Under the pieces are notes generated by a model. The model was given only the letters and a program-made list of their open reading frames with translations. It was not told where the DNA came from and did not search any database. The translations under genes were made by a program, and so were the position numbers. This document shows positions 26,613 to 37,797 of a stretch of 64,000 nucleotides of DNA, piece by piece. Origin of the DNA: Candidatus Methylomirabilota bacterium (GTDB taxonomy: Bacteria; Methylomirabilota; Methylomirabilia; Methylomirabilales; Methylomirabilaceae); contig PQAM01000015.1 in NCBI GenBank assembly GCA_003104975.1, forward strand, positions 62,001 to 126,000, written 5' to 3'. Each line of letters starts with the position of its first letter. Position 1 is the first letter of the stretch.

Positions 26613-28064
26613 TCATTCATTCGCATTCGAAGGCTCGCCGGAAGCCGGATGCTTGTTCATATCGAGCGCCGAGAGATACGCTCGTATGCTGCCAAGCTTG
26701 GCGAGATAGGTGTAGGTTTCTTCTTTGAGTCGGGAAGCACGGTTGCGGCGCGGATTCCCAACCCTGGATTCTTTCTTGATCCAGTCCTTGCCGCGCCTCG
26801 CAATCACCCTGTTTAATCGGTTTGGGCCACCGTTATAGGAAGCGGCCCAGCAGTCTTCGAGTGCTTCAGCCGAAGCGGCACAGATCTTTCTGGTCGTTGG
26901 AGTCCACCAGGGCGACATGTCAGAGTCAAAAAGGGTTATTGAGGCCTTGACAGCGTTGACATGGTCTTGCATGCCGCGCACAAACACCGGGTCAAGCTTG
27001 ACCTCGGGAAATTCGTCAAGAATCCGGGCGTAGGTAGGGCAGATAAACTGGCTGATGCCCACTGCTCCGGCAGGAGACACGCTCATCCTGAACGCCGAGT
27101 CCCGGTTGACGGCGATCTCTACCCAATATTTTTCGATAAGCCGAGAGAGCATCCCATTGCTCTCGTTTTTCTTGAATTCGCCCGGATCCATATGCTCATT
27201 GACGAGAAGCGCATGGATGAACTCAACTGGGGCTATTTCACTCAAGTTCTGCCCCGGAAACGCCCTGGATGTGACGTTGAGATCGTCCAACTCTTGAAGC
27301 GCTTGCAAGATGGCTCCCTCCAAATACCTGTAACCCTCTTCTATCACCGCCGGTGTGTGCAGTTCTGGAGAATAGGGGACATAAGAGCTGATCTGCCATT
27401 CGGCCGACCCCTGGCGGCATCTCCGTTTGCCGGTTTTTTGATCGGTCAGTACCGTACGCAGCGTACGCGATGTCCACATCGTCAGATTGACAATGACAAA
27501 CTCTTCACCATTGCAGTTGAGCAACAGATCCCTGTTAAAGCCCCAGCGGCTGCCGCCGCGCCAGATCAATTCGCAGGCGTCGTCGCGGGCGATGACCTGC
27601 GGAGGCCTGGCCTGGAGACGCTTCTTATGGTCTAACGGTACCGTTTCCTCAAATATGAAATCCCTCAACTCCCCGGTGTTGAGATTTAACCCGACAAGCG
27701 CCACATCCCGCCTGAGCATTTGATATCCGGCATACCGAACGGCGGGTTGTCGTCCCGATCTCTTCGGTCGCCTTGTCGCGGGCACAACCTCTTGGACCGT
27801 GGTAAGTTGATGGGTTAACTCCAGCCCATCCACTCGATTTCGCGCCTCTCTGATCTTTTCCAGGAGCATCGGCTCGGCCGCCGCGTGATCGCCGGGTGCG
27901 AGCAACCCGATGAGGACGATAACCATACACACCACAATGACTCCAACATACCCGATGAGGCCATCCTCACCGTTGTCCTCTTCCCCAAATTGGAGCGAGA
28001 GACTTTCTTCGCACTTCCCCATCCCACTACCCCGCGACACACGATGCAATCTGTTAGAAGCCAT
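26613..28064 (-). CDS. Membrane-anchored lytic transglycosylase-like protein (SLT domain)
   Basis: A 483-residue protein. One TM segment near residues 35-55 (GYVGVIVVCMVIVLIGLLA) places the rest in the periplasm. The middle part (residues about 70-250) has no family I recognise. The C-terminal part carries lysozyme-like signatures: VSPAGAVGISQF preceded by EIAVNRDSAFRM, whose Glu is the likely catalytic residue, and the late AASYNGGPNRLNRVI. The usual ESGFNPxA spacing is altered, so activity is likely but not certain. ATG at 28064 overlaps the upstream penicillin-binding protein gene by 11 bp. A peptidoglycan synthase and a cutter are thus co-translated. Confidence 0.8.
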   Translation of the reverse strand: MASNRLHRVSRGSGMGKCEESLSLQFGEEDNGEDGLIGYVGVIVVCMVIVLIGLLAPGDHAAAEPMLLEKIREARNRVDGLELTHQLTTVQEVVPATRRPKRSGRQPAVRYAGYQMLRRDVALVGLNLNTGELRDFIFEETVPLDHKKRLQARPPQVIARDDACELIWRGGSRWGFNRDLLLNCNGEEFVIVNLTMWTSRTLRTVLTDQKTGKRRCRQGSAEWQISSYVPYSPELHTPAVIEEGYRYLEGAILQALQELDDLNVTSRAFPGQNLSEIAPVEFIHALLVNEHMDPGEFKKNESNGMLSRLIEKYWVEIAVNRDSAFRMSVSPAGAVGISQFICPTYARILDEFPEVKLDPVFVRGMQDHVNAVKASITLFDSDMSPWWTPTTRKICAASAEALEDCWAASYNGGPNRLNRVIARRGKDWIKKESRVGNPRRNRASRLKEETYTYLAKLGSIRAYLSALDMNKHPASGEPSNANE

Positions 28065-30606
28065 TTCGATCGTCCTCGGCAGTCTCGTCTTCTTGAATGT
28101 GCGGCACGCCCGTCTCTCCCTCCGGCATCGTAAGTGGAGAGCCGGAGAGCGGGAGTGGGAAGACGAAGGGTTTTTTTGGATCCGTCGCCTCGGGGAACTG
28201 CTCTGTGGGGCGATGTGCATAGACCGCCCGCATCGTCTTGATAAATACGGGGAGCGCGTTGCGGCCTCCGGTCTCCTGCACTCTGAGCGTCCGACCGCTC
28301 GGCGTCTCGACGACTGTTTCCATGGGCAGTTTTTTCTCCCGCCCGATCCATACCGCCATACAGTAGGATGGCGAACAGCCGTAGAACCAGTTATCGGTAG
28401 TTTCCCCTGCCTCGTTGGTGGCCGTCCCGGTCTTGCCCATCACCGGGAAGTCCAGCCTGGGGATGCCGCGGCTCGGATCTCCCGTCGTCACCAGCTTCCC
28501 GGTGCCGTGCGCAAGCTCGATGGGCGCACGAAGCCCTCGAATGATGGCCAAGGCCAGCCTCTCGGCTTCCTGTTTGGCATCAGCCTCGATCGTTGTTTTC
28601 TCCTCGACGGTTAACTCGCCACTGACACCGTTCCGGACCTTTTCCAATTGAAGTTTCACCGCCAGTTTTTCTTCGACAATTTTCTGAAAGGCATTCTCGG
28701 GCGCTTTCGGCGTAGTATCGTACACTACGTCACCGGACGGCCCCTCGATCTCCTCGATGGCGTACGGTTCCACGCGGCTGCCCATGAGTCCGGCCATGGC
28801 GACGGCCATATCGAGGGGCGAAACGTCGATCGAGCCGATGGCAACCGTCAGTCCCGGATCGATGACGTGCTCCGGCAGCCCGAACCGCTGAGCGACCTCC
28901 GACGCAATCAGCGCGATCCCCTCTCGCCGGGCGCGCTCCGGATCCATCGTCGGCAATTGGATGCCGAGTCGGGCCATCAGCGCAAGGATCTCCTCTTTAT
29001 AGACGAGTCTTGGTACCCGGGAACCTCGGACAGCGCTTCGAACGTCCCGAATTGCGCTCATGGTGCAGGCATTTCGCGATTCGGCCAGGCAACGAATCGG
29101 CTCGCTGATACCGGTATATCGCGCCAGCGATTCATACGGAAAATTCTGAATACGGTGCCTTCCCCTGCCCCGACCCATTGCGAGAGAGAGCGCCGACTTC
29201 CCGTCTGCAGTCTCGTAGGAATCGTCCAGTTGGCAGGGTCCCGAGCCCTGGTCCTGACACGACAACCTCCCGCCCTTCAGGATCCAGGTCGCATAGAAAA
29301 ACGGTTTGCAGGACGATCCGCAGTGACGCCTCATCTGATTCAGCAGATATTCATTCGCCGGGAATGTCGGCTCCTGCGTAAACACCTTGATGGCCCCCGT
29401 TCTCGCATCGATGAGAACCGCCACCCCCCATAAATCGGTCAATGCGGGGTTTCGGGCCTTCATCGTCCCCATCGACTCACGAAGGGCGTCGGCGGCTGCA
29501 CGCTGCCAGCTACAGTTAATGCTGGTATGGACCTTCAATCCCTGATCGACCAGCCGTGCCGTCTGAACGATCCGTCGCCGTACGAACTCGGCGGCGTGGA
29601 GCGCCCGGCATTGGTCGTATTCGTGTCGCTGCGGAAGCGGAAGCGCTTGCCACTCCGCTGCCTGCGCCTTAGTGATAAGATGTTCACCCGCAAGTTGGTC
29701 CAGCACCCGACCACGAAGCCTCAACGCCTCTTCCGGATTGATGAATGGGGAGGCCTGCGGGGTCCGCCATGTCCCGATCAGCATCGCGGCCTCCGGAATC
29801 GATAACTCGGCCGGCTCCTTGCGGAAATAATACTGGCTGCAGGCCTTGACCCCATACCGCCCATGTCCGCAAAAGACATTATTGAGGTATAACTCGAGGA
29901 TTGTACGTCTATCCACGTGCCCTTCAAGCAGCATCGCAAACCAGAGCTCTCTCCCCTTCCGCCATAATTTGGCACTCAGGGTCCCGCTCTCCTGCTCACG
30001 ACGAAGCTCTTCTTCCGCAAACAGGATGCGGGCGACCTGTTGAGTGATCGTTGATCCCCCCTGCTGGAAACTAAGCGTCTTTAGATCCTGCCACAACGCC
30101 CGCAGAATACCCCAACCGCTGACCGGCCCCAGCCGTTTCTCAAACGACCTATCCTCTACCAGAACCGCCAACTTCGGGACGTATCCCATCTCGTCCAGCG
30201 TTGCGATCTCCCGGCAGTAGGTGCAGTACTCTCGCAGCAACTCGCCGTCCTCGGCATACACCATGCTTGTTGCGCGGCGATCCTGTATCCGCGAAAAGTC
30301 CGGCCATGTGAAGAAGCCGTTCAGGTAGAGGGCCAGCAACCCACCAGACAGGATGGGAACGGCCAGAAGCAAAAGGGCCGACAGAAACGGAGCAGCCGGT
30401 TGGACCGCCTTCTTGAGCTCGTGGGCCCACTCCCGCCGATGTTGCAAGGCAATAGTGAACCGAGCAATCACCGCTTTCATGCCGCTGCTCGCAGCTGTAA
30501 GCCATTTCGTACTCATCGCATCTATTATAACCCTAACGCCCATCACCCGGAGATGCAAGATGGGCTCTCGCCGGCCCGCATGGATCGTTTTTTCTTGATC
30601 TACCAT
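28054..30606 (-). CDS. Class A penicillin-binding protein (GT51 plus transpeptidase)
   Basis: Bifunctional peptidoglycan synthase of 850 residues. After a cytoplasmic tail and a TM segment (FLSALLLLAVPILSGGLLALY) comes the GT51 domain with VEDRSFEKRLG and the diagnostic GGSTITQQVARILF. The transpeptidase domain has SxxK as GSSCKPFFY, SxN as LAESRNACTM and KTG as VMGKTGTATNEAGE. The SxxK context (SSCKPF instead of the usual STFKPF) and the extra cysteines are unusual. Two starts are possible: ATG at 30606, or ATG at 30516 which sits 7 bp after a TATAAT and would be leaderless. Its end overlaps the transglycosylase gene. Confidence 0.9.
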   Translation of the reverse strand: MVDQEKTIHAGRREPILHLRVMGVRVIIDAMSTKWLTAASSGMKAVIARFTIALQHRREWAHELKKAVQPAAPFLSALLLLAVPILSGGLLALYLNGFFTWPDFSRIQDRRATSMVYAEDGELLREYCTYCREIATLDEMGYVPKLAVLVEDRSFEKRLGPVSGWGILRALWQDLKTLSFQQGGSTITQQVARILFAEEELRREQESGTLSAKLWRKGRELWFAMLLEGHVDRRTILELYLNNVFCGHGRYGVKACSQYYFRKEPAELSIPEAAMLIGTWRTPQASPFINPEEALRLRGRVLDQLAGEHLITKAQAAEWQALPLPQRHEYDQCRALHAAEFVRRRIVQTARLVDQGLKVHTSINCSWQRAAADALRESMGTMKARNPALTDLWGVAVLIDARTGAIKVFTQEPTFPANEYLLNQMRRHCGSSCKPFFYATWILKGGRLSCQDQGSGPCQLDDSYETADGKSALSLAMGRGRGRHRIQNFPYESLARYTGISEPIRCLAESRNACTMSAIRDVRSAVRGSRVPRLVYKEEILALMARLGIQLPTMDPERARREGIALIASEVAQRFGLPEHVIDPGLTVAIGSIDVSPLDMAVAMAGLMGSRVEPYAIEEIEGPSGDVVYDTTPKAPENAFQKIVEEKLAVKLQLEKVRNGVSGELTVEEKTTIEADAKQEAERLALAIIRGLRAPIELAHGTGKLVTTGDPSRGIPRLDFPVMGKTGTATNEAGETTDNWFYGCSPSYCMAVWIGREKKLPMETVVETPSGRTLRVQETGGRNALPVFIKTMRAVYAHRPTEQFPEATDPKKPFVFPLPLSGSPLTMPEGETGVPHIQEDETAEDDRNGF

Positions 30607-30759
30607 GATGTGAGACTTTCCACTTGACAGCGGGATCGAAGAACGCTATCAAACTATGCTACATCTGTATGAGGATCTCCGCCGCCAGTCTGACTCTCAT
30701 CCTCAGGAAGGACCCGCGAAGGAGTACATGTCCTACTGCCCAGCATGGCTGTAATTCAC

Positions 30760-30804
30760 GTGACTTACCATGCAGTTTCGGCTATATTGATGACAATTGG
30801 TCAT
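30760..30804 (+). promoter_or_regulatory. Putative gltBD promoter with overlapping palindrome
   Basis: GTGACT (30760-30765), 17 bp, TATATT (30783-30788). Immediately after, ATGACAATTGGTCAT (30790-30804) is an inverted repeat (ATGAC/GTCAT) covering the expected transcription start. A repressor-type operator is a reasonable inference. gltB begins at 30838 with AAGGAG seven bases upstream. The rest of 30607-30837 shows nothing else I can support. Confidence 0.4.
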
Positions 30805-30837
30805 TGATCGAGTACCGGAAGATAGAAGGAGAATTGC

Positions 30838-33800
30838 GTGACTGACCAGACAGATGTGGTGTCTGTAGCCCCATACGGTATCCCGCCCCAACAGGGCCTG
30901 TACGACCCGACCTATGAGCATGATGCCTGCGGTGTCGGCTTTGTGGTGGACATCAAGGGACGCAAATCCCACGCCATTATCCGGCAGACATTAACGGTCC
31001 TGAAGAATCTCCTGCACCGCGGCGCGTCCGGCTCAGAGCCGAACACGGGTGATGGCGCCGGCATCCTCATTCAGATGCCCCACGCCTTTCTCGCCCGCGA
31101 GTGTGCCAGGATCGGCATGGCCCTGCCCGCCCCGCGGCACTACGGTGCCGGATTGGTCTTCCTGCCGACCGATCCGTCACAGGCCGCCAAATGCCAGGCC
31201 GCCTTCGAGGAGATCATCCTGGATGAGGGACAGACGCTCCTGGGATGGCGGGACGTCCCGACCGATGATATGCCGATCGGCCCCAGCGCCAAGGCCGCCA
31301 AGCCGACCTTCAAGCAGATCTTTATCGGCCGCAACCCGGCTATCCAAGACGACCGGGCGTTCGAACGGACGCTGTATGTGATTCGGAAACAGGTCGAGCA
31401 TATCGTGTACGGCTCGACCCTGCCGCAGCGAAGGCTCTTCTATATCCCGAGCCTCTCCTCCAATACGCTGGTCTACAAGGGGATGCTGATAGGGGATCAG
31501 ATCGAAGCCACGTTTCCGGACCTCACGGACCCGGCGGTCGAATCGGCGCTGGCACTCGTCCATCAGCGCTTCTCTACCAACACCTTCCCCTCGTGGCCGC
31601 TGGCCCACCCGTACCGGTACATGGCGCACAACGGCGAGATCAACACACTGCGGGGCAACATCAACTGGATGCGCGCCCGCGAGGCGCTGTGCGAGTCCGA
31701 CCTGTTGCCGGATCTGAAAAAGATCTTCCCGATCGTATTGGAGGGCGGCAGCGATTCGGCGGTTTTCGACAACGTCCTGGAGTTTCTGGTGATGGCCGGT
31801 CGGCCCCTGCCCCATGCGATCCTCATGATGATTCCGGAGGCCTGGAGCGGCCACGAATCGATGAGCGAGGAGCGTAAGGCCTTCTACGAGTACCATGGCT
31901 GCCTGATGGAGCCGTGGGACGGACCGGCCTCCATTGCCTTTACCGACGGCACCGTGATCGGGGCGGTGCTGGATCGCAACGGCCTCCGTCCGTCCCGCTA
32001 CTACGTTACCAAGGACGGCCTCGTCGTGATGGCCTCCGAGGTCGGGGTGCTGGATATCGCACCCGAGAATGTCCTGATCAAGGAGCGCCTGCACCCCGGC
32101 CGGATCTTCCTGGTGGATACCGCCCAGGGTCGGATCATCGACGACGCGGAGCTGAAGCACGCCTTTGCCGCCGAACACCCCTACCAGGAGTGGCTGCGAC
32201 AGTACCTGGTCCCGCTGGAGGCGCTTCCGGCGCCCCCGCACGTCCACGAGCCGGATCACGAGACGGTGCTGCAACGACAGCAGCTCTTTGGATACACCCA
32301 TGAGGACCTGCGCCTCTTGCTGAGCCCGATGGCGCTCAAGGGTGAGGAGCCGGTCGGCTCGATGGGAAACGATGCGGCACTCGCCGTCCTCTCCGACCGC
32401 CCTCGCCTCTTGTATGACTACTTCCAGCAGCTCTTCGCGCAGGTGACCAACCCGCCGCTCGATGCCATCCGCGAGGAACTGGTCACCCAGATGGCCACGA
32501 CCATCGGCCCGGAGCGGAACCCGCTGAAGCCGGAGCCCGAGAGTTGCCGGCAGATCAAGCTGAAGACCCCGGTCCTGGATAACGAGGAACTGGCGCGGAT
32601 CCGCTACGTCGACCTGCCGGGGTTCAAGTCGATCACGCTGCCGATGCTGTTCCCGGTAGCTAACGGCGGCAGCGGCCTGGAGCGGGCGCTGGAAGAGCTG
32701 TGCCGAAAGGCCAGCCAGGCCATTGCCGACGGCTATACCTTTCTCATCCTCTCAGATCGCGGCGTCTCTAAAGATCTCGCACCGATTCCGGCCCTCCTCG
32801 CCACCGCCGGCGTCCATCACCATCTAGTCCGGGAGGGGACGCGGACGAGGGTTGGACTCGTCATCGAGAGCGGCGAGCCGCGCGAGGTCCACCATGCGGC
32901 GCTGCTGATCGGCTACGGCGCCGGCGCGGTCAATCCCTATCTCGCCTTCGAAACCCTCGATGACATGATCCACGAGGGGCTGCTCCCCGGGCTGGACCAT
33001 AAGAAGGCCGTCAAGCACTACATCAAGGCGCTGAACAAGGGGGTCCTGAAGGTCATCTCCAAGATGGGGATCTCAACGATCCAGTCGTATCGCGGCGCCC
33101 AGATCTTCGAAGCGATCGGTCTCGACAAGGCGTTCGTGGATCGATGCTTTACCTGGACCGCATCCCGGATCGGCGGTATCGGGATCGATGTGGTGGCCGA
33201 CGAGGTGATCCTTCGACACCGCCGCGCTTTCCCCGATCGCCCTGTCGGCCACCCCGACCTGGAGTGGGGCGGGCAGTACCAGTGGCGGCGGGACGGCGAG
33301 GCCCATCTGTTGAACCCTGAGACGATCGCCAAACTCCAATACTCGACCCGTACCGGCCAGTACGCGATCTTTAAAGAGTATGCGGAGCAGATCAACAATC
33401 ACGATCACAATTTGTGTACACTCCGCGGACTGTTCGGGCTCAAGTTGGCCGATCGGCCGATTCCGCTGGACGAGGTTGAGCCGGTCGAATCGATCGTCAA
33501 GCGCTTCGCGACGGGGGCCATGTCGTACGGCTCCATCAGCCAGGAGGCGCACGAGACCATTGCCATCGCCATGAACCGGCTGGGCGCCCGATCGAACACC
33601 GGCGAGGGGGGAGAGGACCCGGCCCGCTTTATCCCTGATCCCAACGGCGACTGGCGTCGCAGCGCTATCAAGCAGGTAGCCTCCGGCCGCTTCGGCGTCA
33701 CCAGCGAGTATCTGGTCAATGCAACCGACATTCAGATCAAGATGGCGCAGGGGAGCAAGCCCGGCGAGGGCGGACAACTTCCCGGGGCCAAGGTCTATCC

Positions 33801-35427
33801 TTGGATTGCGAAGGTGCGATACTCAACGCCCGGTGTCGGGCTGATCTCGCCGCCGCCGCACCACGATATCTACTCCATCGAGGACCTGAAACAGCTCATC
33901 CACGACCTGAAGAACAGCAACCCAACCGCGCGAATCCATGTGAAGCTTGTTGCGGAAGTCGGCGTCGGTACCATCGCGGCCGGCGTGGCCAAGGCGTTCT
34001 CCGATGTCGTCCTCATCTCCGGTCACGACGGTGGCACCGGCGCGTCGCCGCTCGGCTCCATCAAGCACGCGGGGCTCCCCTGGGAACTGGGCCTGGCCGA
34101 GACCCAGCAGGTGCTGGTGATGAACAGGCTGCGCGACCGGATCGTCGTCCAGGTCGATGGGCAGATGAAAACCGGACGCGACGTCGTCATCGCTGCTCTG
34201 CTGGGCGCTGAAGAGTACGGCTTCTCGACAGCTCCGCTGGTCGTGATAGGATGTATCATGATGCGTGTCTGCCATCTGAATACCTGTCCAACGGGGATCG
34301 CAACTCAAGATCCCCAGTTGCGGAAGAACTTCACCGGTGAGCCCGAGCACGTCGAAAATTTCTTCCGCTTTGTCGCCCGAGAGGTACGCGAGCTGATGGC
34401 ACAGCTCGGCTTCCGCACCTTAGACGAGATGATCGGACGGATGGATCGACTGGAGATGAAGAAGGCCGTGGATCACTGGAAGGCTCGAGGGCTCGACTAC
34501 TCATCGATCCTGTACCGGCCAGAGGTCGGTCCTGAGGTCGCCACGCGCAAGGTGCGGGAGCAGGATCACGGGCTGGGGCAGTCGCTGGACATGACCACGC
34601 TCGTCCCGCGCTGCCGACCGGCGCTGGAGCGGCGTGAGCCGGTAGAACTCCACCTGCCGATTCGCAACGTCAACCGAACCGTGGGCACCATCCTGGGTTC
34701 AGAGCTGACCCGCCGCTATGGGGGCGAGGGACTGCCGGATGATACGATCCGGATCCACTTTACGGGCTCGGCCGGACAGAGCTTCGGCGCCTTTGCCCCA
34801 AGAGGGATCACGTTGACCCTGGAGGGCGACTCCAACGACTATCTCGGAAAGGGGCTGTCCGGCGGAAAGATTATCGTCTTCCCGTCTCGCCGGGCCACCT
34901 TCGTTCCCGAGGCGAACATCCTGGTCGGCAACGTGGTGCTGTACGGCGCCACGAAGGGTGAGGTCTATCTTCGCGGGGTCGCCGGCGAGCGATTCGCGGT
35001 ACGCAACAGCGGCGCCCATGCGGTGGTCGAAGGGGTCGGCGACCACGGGTGTGAGTATATGACCGGCGGCCGCGTGGTCGTGATCGGCGGGACCGGGCGT
35101 AACTTTGCGGCCGGGATGTCCGGCGGTGTCGCGTACGTGCTGGACGAGACCGGCGATTTTAAGAACCGCTGCAATGTCAGCATGGTCGATATCGAGCCGC
35201 TGGAAGCGGCTGAGGACATCGAAGAGATCCGGTCGCTGCTGCACCGGCACGTCCACTATACCGGTAGTACCGTGGCCGACCGAATCCTGAAGGACTGGCA
35301 GGCGATGGAGGCGAGATTTGTTAAGGTGATTCCCAAGGACTACAAGCGGGCGATGAAGGCGCTCAAACGGGCTGAACTGGAAGGGATCCCCTGGGAGCAG
35401 GCGGTCATGGTGGGCGCCCATGGGTAA
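30838..35427 (+). CDS. gltB: Glutamate synthase large subunit
   Basis: Makes glutamate from glutamine and 2-oxoglutarate. The 1529-residue protein has an about 30-residue propeptide and then [11 protein letters not shown], where Cys31 becomes the N-terminal nucleophile of the glutaminase domain. Further landmarks are [20 protein letters not shown] and [14 protein letters not shown]. The FMN-binding synthase domain shows [30 protein letters not shown] and the 3Fe-4S cluster [17 protein letters not shown]-terminal GXGXG beta-helix follows ([22 protein letters not shown]). The start is GTG with a good ribosome-binding site. Full length for a bacterial GltB. Overlaps gltD by 8 bp. Confidence 0.97.
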   Translation: MTDQTDVVSVAPYGIPPQQGLYDPTYEHDACGVGFVVDIKGRKSHAIIRQTLTVLKNLLHRGASGSEPNTGDGAGILIQMPHAFLARECARIGMALPAPRHYGAGLVFLPTDPSQAAKCQAAFEEIILDEGQTLLGWRDVPTDDMPIGPSAKAAKPTFKQIFIGRNPAIQDDRAFERTLYVIRKQVEHIVYGSTLPQRRLFYIPSLSSNTLVYKGMLIGDQIEATFPDLTDPAVESALALVHQRFSTNTFPSWPLAHPYRYMAHNGEINTLRGNINWMRAREALCESDLLPDLKKIFPIVLEGGSDSAVFDNVLEFLVMAGRPLPHAILMMIPEAWSGHESMSEERKAFYEYHGCLMEPWDGPASIAFTDGTVIGAVLDRNGLRPSRYYVTKDGLVVMASEVGVLDIAPENVLIKERLHPGRIFLVDTAQGRIIDDAELKHAFAAEHPYQEWLRQYLVPLEALPAPPHVHEPDHETVLQRQQLFGYTHEDLRLLLSPMALKGEEPVGSMGNDAALAVLSDRPRLLYDYFQQLFAQVTNPPLDAIREELVTQMATTIGPERNPLKPEPESCRQIKLKTPVLDNEELARIRYVDLPGFKSITLPMLFPVANGGSGLERALEELCRKASQAIADGYTFLILSDRGVSKDLAPIPALLATAGVHHHLVREGTRTRVGLVIESGEPREVHHAALLIGYGAGAVNPYLAFETLDDMIHEGLLPGLDHKKAVKHYIKALNKGVLKVISKMGISTIQSYRGAQIFEAIGLDKAFVDRCFTWTASRIGGIGIDVVADEVILRHRRAFPDRPVGHPDLEWGGQYQWRRDGEAHLLNPETIAKLQYSTRTGQYAIFKEYAEQINNHDHNLCTLRGLFGLKLADRPIPLDEVEPVESIVKRFATGAMSYGSISQEAHETIAIAMNRLGARSNTGEGGEDPARFIPDPNGDWRRSAIKQVASGRFGVTSEYLVNATDIQIKMAQGSKPGEGGQLPGAKVYPWIAKVRYSTPGVGLISPPPHHDIYSIEDLKQLIHDLKNSNPTARIHVKLVAEVGVGTIAAGVAKAFSDVVLISGHDGGTGASPLGSIKHAGLPWELGLAETQQVLVMNRLRDRIVVQVDGQMKTGRDVVIAALLGAEEYGFSTAPLVVIGCIMMRVCHLNTCPTGIATQDPQLRKNFTGEPEHVENFFRFVAREVRELMAQLGFRTLDEMIGRMDRLEMKKAVDHWKARGLDYSSILYRPEVGPEVATRKVREQDHGLGQSLDMTTLVPRCRPALERREPVELHLPIRNVNRTVGTILGSELTRRYGGEGLPDDTIRIHFTGSAGQSFGAFAPRGITLTLEGDSNDYLGKGLSGGKIIVFPSRRATFVPEANILVGNVVLYGATKGEVYLRGVAGERFAVRNSGAHAVVEGVGDHGCEYMTGGRVVVIGGTGRNFAAGMSGGVAYVLDETGDFKNRCNVSMVDIEPLEAAEDIEEIRSLLHRHVHYTGSTVADRILKDWQAMEARFVKVIPKDYKRAMKALKRAELEGIPWEQAVMVGAHG

Positions 35428-36865
35428 GCCGACCGGTTTCATCGAATTCAAGCGCGAAAAGCAGCCGTACCGGCCTGTCTCGGAGCGGGTCCGTGACTGG
35501 CAACAGGTGATGCTGCCGTGGCCGGCGGAGACCCTGAAGCGACAGGGGGCGCGCTGCATGGACTGTGGTGTCCCCTTCTGTCATCAGGGGTGTCCGCTGG
35601 GCAACATCATCCCAGACTGGAACGACCTGGTCTATCGCGACCGGTGGCTGGACGCCATCGAGCGTCTGCACGCCACCAACAACTTCCCGGAGTTTACCGG
35701 GACGGCCTGTCCCGCACCCTGCGAGGGTTCGTGCGTCCTGGGCATTAACAACGATCCGGTGACGATCAAGGCCATCGAGTTGGCTATCGTCGAACACGCC
35801 TTCGAGGCTGGATGGATCCGGCCGGAGCCGCCTGCCGTCCGCACCGGCAAGAAGGTCGCTGTGATCGGTTCAGGCCCGGCAGGGCTGGCGGCAGCTCAGC
35901 AGCTCAACCGAGCCGGCCACTGGGTGACGGTCTTTGAGCGGGCCGACCGGATCGGGGGCCTGCTGCGCTACGGGATCCCGGAGTTCAAACTCGAAAAACG
36001 GGTCCTGGAGAGGAGACTGGACCAGCTCCAGAAGGAAGAGATCCAGTTCCGGGCCAATGCGAATGTCGGCGTCAACGTACCCGTTGATGAGCTGCGGCGT
36101 GAATTTGATGCGATCCTGCTGGCCGGGGGCGCGACGGCACCACGCGACCTGAAGATCCCGGGACGCGAACTGCGCGGGATCTACTTCGCCATGGAGTACC
36201 TCACGCTTCAGAACCGACGCTGCCAAGGCGATACCATTCCCGATGACGCGTTCATCACCGCGAGCGGCAAGCGCGTCATCATCATCGGCGGCGGCGATAC
36301 CGGCGCCGACTGCCTGGGAACCGCCATCCGCCAGGGCGCACTCTCCATTCGCCAATTCGAGTTGCTGCCATGCCCGCCGGACACACGTGCGCCCGAAAAT
36401 CCCTGGCCCCAGTGGCCCGTCGTCTTCAGGACCTCGTCCGCGCACGAAGAGGGCGGCATCCGTGAGTTTTCGGTCTCGACGACGAGTTTCTCGGGAGAGG
36501 CCGGCCAGGTGAAGCGACTGCACGCCCATCGGGTCGAGATGACGAACGAAAACGGTCGGATGGCGTTCAAGCCAATTCCGGGAACCGAGTTCGAAATAGA
36601 GGCCGATCTGATCCTGCTGGCCATGGGCTTCCTGGGTCCAGAGCGGACCGGACTGCTCAGCGATCTTGGTGTAAGGCTGACCGATCGCGGAAACGTCTGG
36701 CGGGAAGAGAACTGGATGACCAGCGTGCCGGGCGTCTTCACGGCGGGCGACATGCAGCGCGGCCAATCGCTCATCGTCTGGGCCATCGCCGAAGGCCGCA
36801 GCGCCGCCCGCGGCATCGACCACTACCTCATGGGCTGTTCCGCCCTGCCCGCCCCGCTCCCATAA
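35420..36865 (+). CDS. gltD: Glutamate synthase small subunit
   Basis: NADPH-oxidising partner of GltB that passes electrons through two [4Fe-4S] clusters and FAD. The 481 residues contain the N-terminal cluster ligands [20 protein letters not shown] and CPAPCEGSC, the FAD site [20 protein letters not shown] and the NADPH site [17 protein letters not shown]. The C-terminal FAD motif is [20 protein letters not shown]. Length and motifs are complete. The ATG lies inside the end of gltB, indicating translational coupling. Confidence 0.96.
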   Translation: MGKPTGFIEFKREKQPYRPVSERVRDWQQVMLPWPAETLKRQGARCMDCGVPFCHQGCPLGNIIPDWNDLVYRDRWLDAIERLHATNNFPEFTGTACPAPCEGSCVLGINNDPVTIKAIELAIVEHAFEAGWIRPEPPAVRTGKKVAVIGSGPAGLAAAQQLNRAGHWVTVFERADRIGGLLRYGIPEFKLEKRVLERRLDQLQKEEIQFRANANVGVNVPVDELRREFDAILLAGGATAPRDLKIPGRELRGIYFAMEYLTLQNRRCQGDTIPDDAFITASGKRVIIIGGGDTGADCLGTAIRQGALSIRQFELLPCPPDTRAPENPWPQWPVVFRTSSAHEEGGIREFSVSTTSFSGEAGQVKRLHAHRVEMTNENGRMAFKPIPGTEFEIEADLILLAMGFLGPERTGLLSDLGVRLTDRGNVWREENWMTSVPGVFTAGDMQRGQSLIVWAIAEGRSAARGIDHYLMGCSALPAPLP

Positions 36866-36938
36866 CCTCATCCGGCCTTCTCCTCCTCACAATTCTTCAT
36901 CCGGACCTCGGGGCTTCTTCGACCCGGCCCAACCCCGG

Positions 36939-36978
36939 CTACGGAGGAAATCTCCGGTAGACGGCCGGACTTTTGCTA
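36939..36978 (+). terminator. Possible weak terminator after gltD
   Basis: CTACGGAG (36939-36946) can pair with CTCCGGTAG (36952-36960) with one bulged base around GAAAT. A further GGCC-rich arm and TTTT at 36971-36974 follow. The T-run is short, and the same bases contribute to the next promoter, so this is tentative. Confidence 0.3.
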
Positions 36979-36982
36979 TACT
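36974..36982 (+). promoter_or_regulatory. Extended -10 promoter before the AlgH-like gene
   Basis: TGCTATACT is an extended -10 element (TG, one base, TATACT at 36977-36982). No good -35 box lies 17 bp upstream, which is acceptable for extended -10 promoters. The gene start is about 110 bp downstream. Confidence 0.4.
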
Positions 36983-37093
36983 TGTAATGTTGGGCGTTGG
37001 AGATTGAGAACCGGGCGGCTCGGAGCGATACCAGTGGTTATTTTTCCTACACCGAGTTCTAACACCTCAGAACCGCCCAAGGGACGGAAGGAC

Positions 37094-37750
37094 GTGTCTC
37101 GCTCCGCAAAGACCGACTCCCTGTCGTGGCGACTTGCCGGCATAGTCGCCATGGTGATGTTGCTGACATCACAATCGAATGTCCCGTATGCAGGCACCTC
37201 TGCAGGGGTAGCCTTTGCCGCCCAGCGCGCCCCGCTCACCGGTCAGCTTCTGGTCGCCAGGGATGAACTTCGAGACCCGCGATTCTTTCACTCCGTCGTC
37301 TATGTGGTTCACCATGATGCAGGGGGAGCGATGGGCCTCATCGTGAATAGACCGATGGGGAAGGCACCGTTATCCGAACTACTGGAACAAGCCGGGTTAG
37401 AAGGCACCGGGGTCACAGGAGAGATCCGCGTACACTTTGGAGGGCCGGTCGAGCCACAACGAGGATTCGTCTTACATACGGCCGATTATAAGTCCGAGGG
37501 TACAGAGGTCGTAGGGAACGGCATTGCCGTAACGGTAAGGGCGGAGATTCTCCGCGCCATAGGCGATGGAACCGGACCACGCCGGAGTCTCTTTGCGCTG
37601 GGTTATGCGGGTTGGGCGTCAGGTCAGCTTGAGGCCGAAATCGAGGCGGGAGCCTGGGAGATCGTTTCAGCCGACGAGGCGCTCCTCTTCGATGACAACA
37701 CAGACACCAAATGGGAGCGCGGGATGGCCCGACGAACGATTTATCTCTAA
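37094..37750 (+). CDS. YqgE/AlgH-family (UPF0301) protein with predicted signal sequence
   Basis: The C-terminal about 180 residues form a complete UPF0301 domain: LTGQLLVARDELRDPRFFHS followed by VVYVVHHDAGGAMGLIVNRP, GGPVEPQRGFVLH, and LFALGYAGWASGQLEAEIEAGAW. Function is not established; AlgH was linked to alginate regulation in Pseudomonas. Most members are cytoplasmic and about 187 residues. Here a GTG start at 37094 (AAGGGA nine bases upstream) adds an n-region with Arg/Lys, the hydrophobic core LAGIVAMVMLLTS and an AFAAQ-like cleavage site, so export is predicted. A TTG at 37004 is a longer alternative. Confidence 0.82.
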   Translation: MSRSAKTDSLSWRLAGIVAMVMLLTSQSNVPYAGTSAGVAFAAQRAPLTGQLLVARDELRDPRFFHSVVYVVHHDAGGAMGLIVNRPMGKAPLSELLEQAGLEGTGVTGEIRVHFGGPVEPQRGFVLHTADYKSEGTEVVGNGIAVTVRAEILRAIGDGTGPRRSLFALGYAGWASGQLEAEIEAGAWEIVSADEALLFDDNTDTKWERGMARRTIYL

Positions 37751-37797
37751 CATATTCGCACGCGGCCCACGGTTCTATCAAGTCGTGTCCACAGCTC

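Noticed and set aside
30624-30845. 73-codon plus-strand frame before gltB
   Set aside because: Covers the promoter/palindrome region, overlaps the gltB start, no family pattern.
31177-32301. 374-codon minus-strand frame inside gltB
   Set aside because: Antisense to the glutaminase domain of gltB; no motif.
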